Of a stretch of 64,000 nt of DNA, positions 57,650 to 64,000 are shown piece by piece (position 1 is the stretch's first letter; every line of letters starts with the position of its first letter). The notes under the pieces were generated by a model. The model was given only the letters and a program-made list of their open reading frames with translations. It was not told the DNA's origin and searched no databases. The DNA comes from Anastatus disparis (lineage: Eukaryota > Arthropoda > Insecta > Hymenoptera > Eupelmidae): NCBI GenBank assembly GCA_017163975.1, contig JAFFSR010000347.1, forward strand, positions 8,050,001 to 8,114,000. The letters run 5' to 3'. Made by a program: the position numbers and the translations under genes.

Positions 57650-59133
57650 CGAGCAATCGCATTGTGCTATGCCCTTTCGCGCTCAACCGAATGCGTCAGG
57701 ATCTTGTTGCGCCTAGTCGCGCCTCACAGAGATTTATTTTAATTCTACAGATAGACGTCAAAGCTCAACGCGCTCTGTTGGAGGTCTTGAAACGCACAGC
57801 TAAAAACATCCGGGACCTTCTGGCGAACCAGTGGACTGCTGGTGAGGCGGATTGTCGCCTTCAACTATTGGAGTTCTATTGGGCAGATTTTCAAGCTAAC
57901 CACGTGGGTCTTTTGGCACGGGAGAACCTTGATGAAGATCCGTACATCTTAGAAGACCACTACCCACATAGCACGGAAGATTCCTGGAAACTTCCACACT
58001 AATATCCCACATAGCATGAAAGCTTCCGGGAAGCTTTCATGCTATGTGGGTACGCTCAAGCTGAAAGTAGCTTTGTAAGTGCAAAGAGTCTTCTCTATTA
58101 TGTCCGTGCAAGACTAAATCCTCAGACTATGATAGAGAACGTCAGAGTTGAACGACCAGCAGCAGTTGAATAAGCACGCCTACCAAGGATTACTATCCCG
58201 TCCTTCAACGGTGAACGCAAGGATTGGGAGTCCTTTAGAGATTTGTTTCGATCTCTGATTCATCAAAACAATACTTCGAAAGATGTTGATAAGCTGTATT
58301 ATTTGAAATCGCTCGTCGAGGGCGAAGCAAAACGGGCTCTCGATGCCCTGCAAATCACTGGAGCCAACTATCAGACAGCTTGGTCAACTCTTGAGACCCG
58401 CTATGACAATAAGCGAGTTCTCGTCCACGATCACTTAACTACGCTCTTGAAAATGTCTTATATTTGAGAAGAGTCTGCCACGGAACTGCAGAGATTGTTG
58501 GACACTCTGCAACGTCATCGAGACCAACTTTCTACTCTACAACGACCTGTTGATTAATGGGACGACTGGTTTGTGTGTTTAGCAGCGAATTGTATGGATT
58601 CAACGACGAGACGATACTGGGAGGAAGATCTCCAAAGAGACGGAGATGGAACCAGAGTCACCTGTCCATCTTATGCCACTCTAAAGGACTTTTTGCAACG
58701 ACAATGTCAAACTCTGAGATCAATAGACTTGAAATCATCGGGACGTAAAGTAACTATGGCAGCTACATCAATGTCGCTTGACAACACAGAGTTGCTGTGC
58801 CAAGTCTGTCACCCATCTCACTATATCGGACACTGTGAGAAGTTCAGAGCCTTTAACGCAAGCCAGCGGCGCGAGTTCCTTCTCCGACATAAGCTATGTT
58901 TTAACTGCATGAAACCTGGACACCCATCTTCTGAGTGTCCATCTTCGTTCCGCTGTCGGCGATGTGGTCGTCAACATCACTCTTCAATTCATGAGGCATC
59001 TGGAAAACGTTCTGGAGCACCCCTACATTCCAACATACCATCCAAGAGACCCGCTGGTCCAAAAGAGGTAACTGTTGCAACTACTACAATTGAAGAATTT
59101 TCAGAGAACGGCGGAGAGTCATCTGCCAGTTGA
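57650..59133 (+). pseudogene. BEL/Pao gag
   Basis: N-terminal helical region (IDVKAQRALLEVLKRTAKNI), then, after stops at 58,000 and ~58,171, the DUF1759-type core: ITIPSFNGERKDWESFRDLF, then DKLYYLKSLVEGEAKRAL and TAWSTLETRYDNKR. The C-terminal part includes CQVCHPSHYIGHCEKF and zinc knuckles CFNCMKPGHPSSECPSSFRC followed by RRCGRQHHSSIH. Stops at 58,465 and 58,554 interrupt it, and it ends at 59,131. Family role: virus-like particle protein that packages the RNA. A 45-bp palindrome insertion breaks the frame at 58,006. Confidence 0.9.
58006..58050. repeat. perfect 45-bp palindrome in BEL gag
   Basis: CCCACATAGCATGAAAGCTT (58,006-58,025) continues to the centre base 58,028 and is followed by its exact complement, giving 22-bp arms with a single central base. 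A similar half-site (CCCACATAGCACGGAAGATT) lies just upstream at 57,963, so the palindrome looks like a templated fold-back of local sequence. Confidence 0.9.
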
Positions 59134-59565
59134 TTACCACTGCTTCCAACAGCAGTCGTGCGCGTGGGAGATGGAAGTTGGCGAACTGAGAGCCTCAGAG
59201 CCCTTCTTGACCCATGCTCTGAAGTGACCTTGATTAAAGAAAGCCTTGCTCGAAAACTAGGTAACAAGGTGGAAGTTTGTCGAATACACCTTGCCGGTAT
59301 AGTGGGTCGTCCAATGGATTCAGCAAGAATGCAAACCCGACTATTCCTGCACTCGGATGAGTGCAACCTCCCAATTGAAGTTCAAGTCCATGCGCTCAAG
59401 AACATCGCTACCAGGACCCCGGCAGCTCGCCTAAACGTTAATTGCCTTCCACGTTTCGGTGATCTGAAACTCGCAGATTCAGAGTTCATGAAACCTGTTA
59501 AGGTGGACATAATCCTAAGAGCTAATGTATATAGCAAAATTGTCATAATCATTGCATCATAAAAC
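59134..59565 (+). pseudogene. BEL/Pao aspartic protease region
   Basis: VRVGDGSWRTESLRALLDPC followed by SEVTLIKESLARKLG matches the DUF1758 protease of BEL elements, in which the active-site loop is normally D-x-GS. Here Cys (codon 59,215-59,217) occupies the Gly position. The catalytic Asp is kept. It is followed by the HLAGIVGRP segment and DLKLADSEF, and ends in stops after 59,562. Confidence 0.8.
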
Positions 59566-59694
59566 GTGACAACGTTTCAGCCCAACGTACCATTTTTGGG
59601 TGGACATTTACTGGTCCACCCAACCACACTAGGGTGTTCACGACCGCCAGTACCATAACCGAACCAGAACCCGAAGAACCGTAGCACGAGCATA

Positions 59695-60843
59695 GTGCAG
59701 CTTCTTCAGCGATTCTGGTCTGTAGAAGAGGTCCCCAGATCGGTCAGAGAATCAGCTGACGACTTGCTGTGTGAAAGACTGTACACGGAACTTCACTCAA
59801 GAGATCAGACTGGGCGGTACGCAGTACCTCTGTTGATCAAGGCACAACCTCCAGAATTGGATTCAAACCTGCCAGCAGCTCGATTGGCTCTTTCCATGCT
59901 TCATCGTCGAATGGAACGGGATGAACACCTGAGAACAGAGTACTCACGATTCATGAATGAGTACCTTAGACTTGGCCACATGCGATCGTTGGACCCTGCG
60001 GATCAAACTAGCAAAGGAGTTCACTACATTCCTCATCATGGCATCTGGCAGGAGGGTGACAAGGGCCTGAAACTGAGAGTCGTATTCAACGCCTCAAAGA
60101 AGTCCCTATCGGGATGAAGCCTCAATGATATTCTTCTTCCCGGACCAAAACTTCAGACGGAACTGGTTGCGGTTGTCAGTCGGTGGAGAAGACATAAAAT
60201 TGCCTTCTGTGCTGACATCAAAATGATGTTCCGCCAAATTCTACTGAGACCTGAGGACGTCCAATTGCAGAGGATCATCTGGAGTTCGTCTGCAGATCAA
60301 CTAGAACGACATTTCACTCTTCGAATGGTCACCTACGGCACAATTTGTGCTCCTTACCTTGCACTGCAAACTCTCAAACAACTGTGTCATGATGAAGGAG
60401 CGACTTATCCAGAAGGTGTCGACGCTGTCAACAAGGAACTGTACGTTGATCACTTTTTGAGTGGAGCTGACGACCTGAAAGCAGCATTATTGAGGAGAAA
60501 TCAGCTGATTGAGCTCCTGAAACTTGGCAGATTCGAGCTGGGAAAATGGGTCGCCAATGATCCTGAACTCCTGTGCGATATTCCCGCTAAAAATCGACTA
60601 CGCCCAGAGTGGTTGACTCTCTCGACCGACGGGCTGGTCAGCGAACTAGGCCTTGCCTGGGATCCAATCATCGATCATTTCCGATTCAAAATTTCGTCAC
60701 TGGACAGCAGTCACGAGATAACCAAAAGACGAGTCTTGTCAAGCATAGCTTGATGGTTTGACCCAGTTGGATGGCTAAGCCTCATCCTCTTGGTAGCAAA
60801 ACTCCTTCAAGATATGTGGCGAGCAGGAATCACGTGGGACTAA
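59695..60843 (+). pseudogene. BEL/Pao reverse transcriptase
   Basis: LLQRFWSVEEVPRSVRESAD, then GRYAVPLLIK, VHYIPHHGIW, LRVVFNAS and, after a TGA at 60,115, SLNDILLPGP, ADIKMMFRQILLRPEDVQLQ (first catalytic Asp) and APYLALQTL. The catalytic box reads LYVDHFLSG: the second Asp of YxDD is a His (codon 60,451-60,453). Further stops at 60,751 and 60,841. The palm domain therefore cannot work even if frames were read through. Confidence 0.95.
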
Positions 60844-61433
60844 AGCCTGCCCAAATCAATGGCTGAACGCTGGAAGACATTCAAAACAGCTACGGAGGAT
60901 ATTCCTTCGATAAGATTCCCAGATGGATCGAGTATCAAACATCAGAACAACTTCAACTTCACGTTTTTGTCGATGCTAGTCGCAGATCTTTTGCTGCTAC
61001 GGCGTGTTCTTGCTCACGATCAACTACAATGGAGGGCTCGGTTCACTTGCTGGCATCGAAGACTAAGTTAGCTCCAATTAAGAGCCTACTACCATCCAAA
61101 CAGAAAGCAGTAAGAATGACGATTCCTCGTCTTGAACTTCGAGCTGCTCTATTGGGGGCCTATCTGCTTAAGGCACAAGCAGAGGCTCTCAATATCGATT
61201 TGGAGAAATGTTGTGCATGGAGTGACTCCCAAGTAGTTCTCAAGTGGCTAAATTCCAGTACAACCTCAGGCAATAATTTCGTGGATAACAACATCAACCA
61301 CATTCATGAGTTAACACCAGGAGTTCAGTGGAGATACGTGTCGGGTAAGCACAACCCGGCTGACCTAGCCACCAGAGGCACCAACATCTCAAATCTCGCC
61401 GAGAATTCATTATGGTGAAATGGACCACCTTGG
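60844..61433 (+). pseudogene. BEL/Pao connection and RNase H
   Basis: After a shifted stretch (FVDASRSFAAT-like in alternate frames near 60,966-61,010) the RNase H part reads VRMTIPRLELRAALLGAYLL, then CAWSDSQVVLKWLNSS with its conserved SDS, and WRYVSGKHNPADLATRG. Ends with LW-TGA at 61,416, where a Trp is usual. Confidence 0.9.
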
Positions 61434-63062
61434 TTGGCTGGACTGGCTGATACTTGGCCATCAATTCAGATCTCTTCGACCGACCATCAAGGTATCAACG
61501 AGATCTCAGGCACTCCAACTGTGGCTCAGTGCATGTCAACCCAGAGTATCAGATCTTCCTTCATCAACAAGTTCTCTGATCGCAACAGATTGCTGATCGC
61601 TGTCGTACATTGTCGTCGCTTAATCAGACGCTTTTCTGAATCCAAAGAGAGTATTCCCATCTTCAGCGGAGTCAGAGCAGATGAGATCTAACGTTAATTC
61701 CTAGTATGTGCCAAAATATCACAGGGACAAGACTTCAAAGAGGAGATAAGACGACTGGGCTCGAACAAAAATCTCCCATCCAACAACGTTTTGAGCAAGC
61801 TTGGTCCATACCTCGATGAAAATCAAGTTTTGAGAGTTGGAGGGAGACTCCAGAACTCACTTCTACCGCACGAAGAAAAACACCCTCCCATCCTCAGCGG
61901 ACGCAGTCATCTGGCGTGGTTGGTAATATAATACAATGGGCTCATCAGAAAGAAATGCACTCGAGTTTTCGACCGACGCTCGCCTATGCCATGAAACGGG
62001 CATGGATCGTAGGAGGAAGAGTCAAAGTCAAGTCGTACATTCACCACTGTGTCGTCTGCGCTAAATCTCGCGCACGATCATTGGTGCAACTGACGGCCCC
62101 ACTTCCTGAGGCGAGGGTCACACCATCTAAGCCATTCAGTGAGACTGGAGTGGATTACGCCAGGCCCTTTCAGGTTCTAAGGTCAAAGCAGAGGAGTCAA
62201 GTCATCGAAAGGCTATGTAGCAGTCTTTGTCTGCTTGGCAACGAAGGCCATTTACCTAGAGCTTGTTGGTGACTTGACAACGGAAAGCTTCATTGGAGCT
62301 CTGCAACGTTTCATTGGTCGTCGAGAAAAGCCCTGCGAGTTGTGGAGCAACAATGGGACTAACTTCCACAGAGCTGATCTCGAGATTCGCCGTCTCTTCA
62401 AAGCCGCCCAGATCGATTGGAAATGCCTAGAGACCACCCTCGCTCTTGACAGCATCAGCTGGCGCTTCATACCACCTTCGGCTCCACACTTTGGGGGTCT
62501 TTGGGAAGCCGGAGTCAAGTCCATGAAGCTTCACCCGCGGTGACTAGCTGGACCAAGAAACCTCACCTTCGAGGAATTTTCGACACTGCTTGTTGGGATC
62601 GAGATGATCTTAAATAATCGACCTTTGGAACCCTTCGTCGGCGAGGCGGACGACATCGATGCCTTGACACCAGCGCACTTCTTGATTGGTGCAAGCCTCC
62701 ACTCCATCCCGCAGCCAAGTCATTCGGACTCAAACCCGGATAGGCTCACTCATTGGAAATTAATCGACGGCCTTCGTGATCATTTCTGGGTCAGATGGAG
62801 CAGGGACTACTTGAACACTCTCCAGCAACGATCCAAGTGGACGCGAGCCCAAAGTAACCTCCAAGTGAACGATCTTGTAGTAATCGTCGACTCTTCCCTC
62901 ATCAAACACACTGGACGATGGCTCTTGGGCCGAGTGATTTCTGTACACCCCGGTCAGGATAAATTAGTTCGGGTTGCAACAGTGAAGACCAGTCACAGCA
63001 CCGTAACTCGACCTATCACCAGACTGGTCCCACTTCCGGAGCCGTTGCACAGATTTGGATGA
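61434..63062 (+). pseudogene. BEL/Pao integrase
   Basis: The N-terminal zinc region is scrambled by shifts at 61,690-61,930 (PHEEKHPPILSGRSHLAWL visible). Then RAWIVGGRVKVKSYIHHCVV with C-x2-C, GVDYARPF (first catalytic Asp), a frame change at about 62,215, AIYLELVGDLTTESFIGALQ and LWSNNGTNF, where the second catalytic Asp is Asn (codon 62,349-62,351), and PHFGGLWEAGVKSMK (Glu kept). After TGA at 62,541 the C-terminal domain continues: LTPAHFLIGASL, WTRAQSNLQVNDLVVIV and HTGRWLLGRVISVHPGQD. It stops at 63,060. Confidence 0.95.
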
Positions 63063-63252
63063 ATGTTATGGATTTCAGTGGAAAAAAAACCTTTTTTGTT
63101 ATTGTGAATTAGTTCGCGGAATTTCTCTTTTTGTTTCAACTGACGACCCGCATCTGCTGGCTCACGCGAACGGGTGGATAAAATTCTGCCAATTTTCTGT
63201 TGTTAGCGAACCCATTCCTTTATTTTTCGTTCAAGGAACGAGGCGGACGGGA

Positions 63253-63452
63253 TGTCTGTTCGCGCAATACCCCCTCCCTCGATTGTCACTAATCGCCCCT
63301 ACTGTAGTAGGCTTATAAAAGGCTGCAGCACGCTACGTCGGGCTCAGTCAGTTCCCGCGCATTGTAAACGACGCACGTTATTCAACAAAGAAAACCTGTT
63401 GAGAAACAAAGGACATTTAATTAAACCCCACCTCTTCAAGACACTTTAAACA
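63253..63452 (+). repeat. 3' LTR of the BEL element
   Basis: Preceded by GAGGCGGACGGGA (polypurine tract). Identical to the 5' LTR by eye across all 200 bp. Confidence 0.9.
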
Positions 63453-63457
63453 ACCGA

Positions 63458-63779
63458 TGTAATGAATGAGAAAGAAAATATAACAACAACACATGTTAAA
63501 ATTCACAATAAAGCTCTACCCGAGCAACAAGAAGTAAATTATGACACAATTGATTATGCCAATAAAGAAAACAGTAATTATGACAAGTTATTTAGTAACA
63601 GTAACGACGTAAATAATGAGCAGAATCAAAACGACGATAAAGTCGAAACTGAAGTAATTCAGAACATAAATAATGATAAAGTAAATGATAAGAAAAAAGT
63701 AGAAAAAAGAGAGAAATTTACACTAAATATTTTAAAAAGAAAAAAAATTAATAGTATATTAATAGGTATAAGAAGATGA
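63458..63779 (+). pseudogene. gypsy polyprotein tail, resumed after the BEL insertion
   Basis: The frame left at the target duplication (…ACN GAT GTA ATG) continues here as MNEKENITTTHVKIHNKALP, then an Asn/Asp/Glu-rich stretch and a basic end (REKFTLNILKRKKINSILIG) to a TGA at 63,777. Low-complexity C-terminal tails of this kind are common after insect gypsy integrases. No domain recognised. Confidence 0.6.
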
Positions 63780-64000
63780 TTGTAAATTGAAGTATGCAAA
63801 TTGCATATAAATTACCTGAGAATGAATATGTAAAAATAAAAGATGTGCAAATATAGGAAATACATTTGTGTAAAAAAATGTCTGATATATATATATGAAT
63901 ATAGCTTAAAAAAAAGAATGTACAGAATATGTATAATAATCTAGTGTGTATGATTTGTAAGTATGAATTTATGAATTTATGAAAATAAGGAGTAGTAATA
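63780..64000. other. AT-rich end of window
   Basis: Possibly the 3' region of the second gypsy element; no LTR boundary visible before the window ends. Confidence 0.4.

Larger units (their letters stand above)
53149..63452 (+). mobile_element. BEL/Pao LTR retrotransposon, with a nested TIR transposon
   Basis: Two identical 200-bp LTRs (53,149-53,348 and 63,253-63,452), primer-binding region starting TTGGTCCTTCGAGCC at 53,349, gag and pol of the BEL/Pao type, and a purine-rich tract (GAGGCGGACGGGA) before the 3' LTR. Flanked by ACTGA/ACCGA (53,144-53,148 and 63,453-63,457), a 5-bp target duplication with one mismatch. Length without the 3.3-kb passenger is about 7.0 kb, normal for the family. 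The coding region is inactivated. Confidence 0.92.

Overview
This is a very AT-rich, intron- and repeat-dominated eukaryotic window. The transposon families present (Ty3/gypsy, BEL/Pao, Jockey/R1-like LINEs, Helitrons, many TIR/fold-back MITEs, an insect-type zinc-finger transposase) point to an arthropod, most likely an insect; a hymenopteran parasitoid would fit, but that is inference. I found no intact host gene, no tRNA or rRNA gene and no CRISPR array. Almost everything that can be read is mobile DNA in different stages of decay. The one host-type gene I recognise is broken: a terminal-uridylyltransferase/non-canonical poly(A)-polymerase-like pseudogene. Its zinc-finger/nucleotidyltransferase end (18.26-20.30 kb, minus) and its PAP-associated end (10.10-10.43 kb, plus) lie on opposite strands. 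Layout: 0-4.3 kb holds AT-rich sequence, small fold-backs, a LINE 3' end and a 37-bp minisatellite. 4.3-7.35 kb is a dead Helitron (minus). 7.6-18.26 kb is a segment bounded by inverted repeats; it holds two inverted copies of a repeat built from ~162-bp units, a LINE relic, MITEs and the PAP-associated fragment. 18.26-20.3 kb is the TUT-like pseudogene. 20.37-24.30 kb is a TIR transposon with ~660-bp arms and further inverted-repeat elements nested in it. 25.19-46.96 kb is one MITE split by a gypsy-type LTR element (25,773-46,868, minus, 4-bp target duplication AACT). That element was in turn opened up by solo-LTR, fold-back, Helitron, ULP1-protease and minisatellite sequence. 47.14-52.18 kb is a 5.04-kb element with 879-bp TIRs and a TA target duplication. 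52.65-63.78 kb is a second gypsy polyprotein tail interrupted by a BEL/Pao element (53,149-63,452) with identical 200-bp LTRs, itself carrying a 3.3-kb zinc-finger transposon. The window is best read as a stratigraphy of insertions. Several junctions can be resolved to the base (MITE to gypsy, gypsy tail to BEL, BEL to TIR transposon, TA flanks of the 5-kb element). The coding relics keep enough motifs to be named, but key catalytic residues are lost (Helitron HUH and Walker residues, BEL RT YVDH, BEL integrase D to N).
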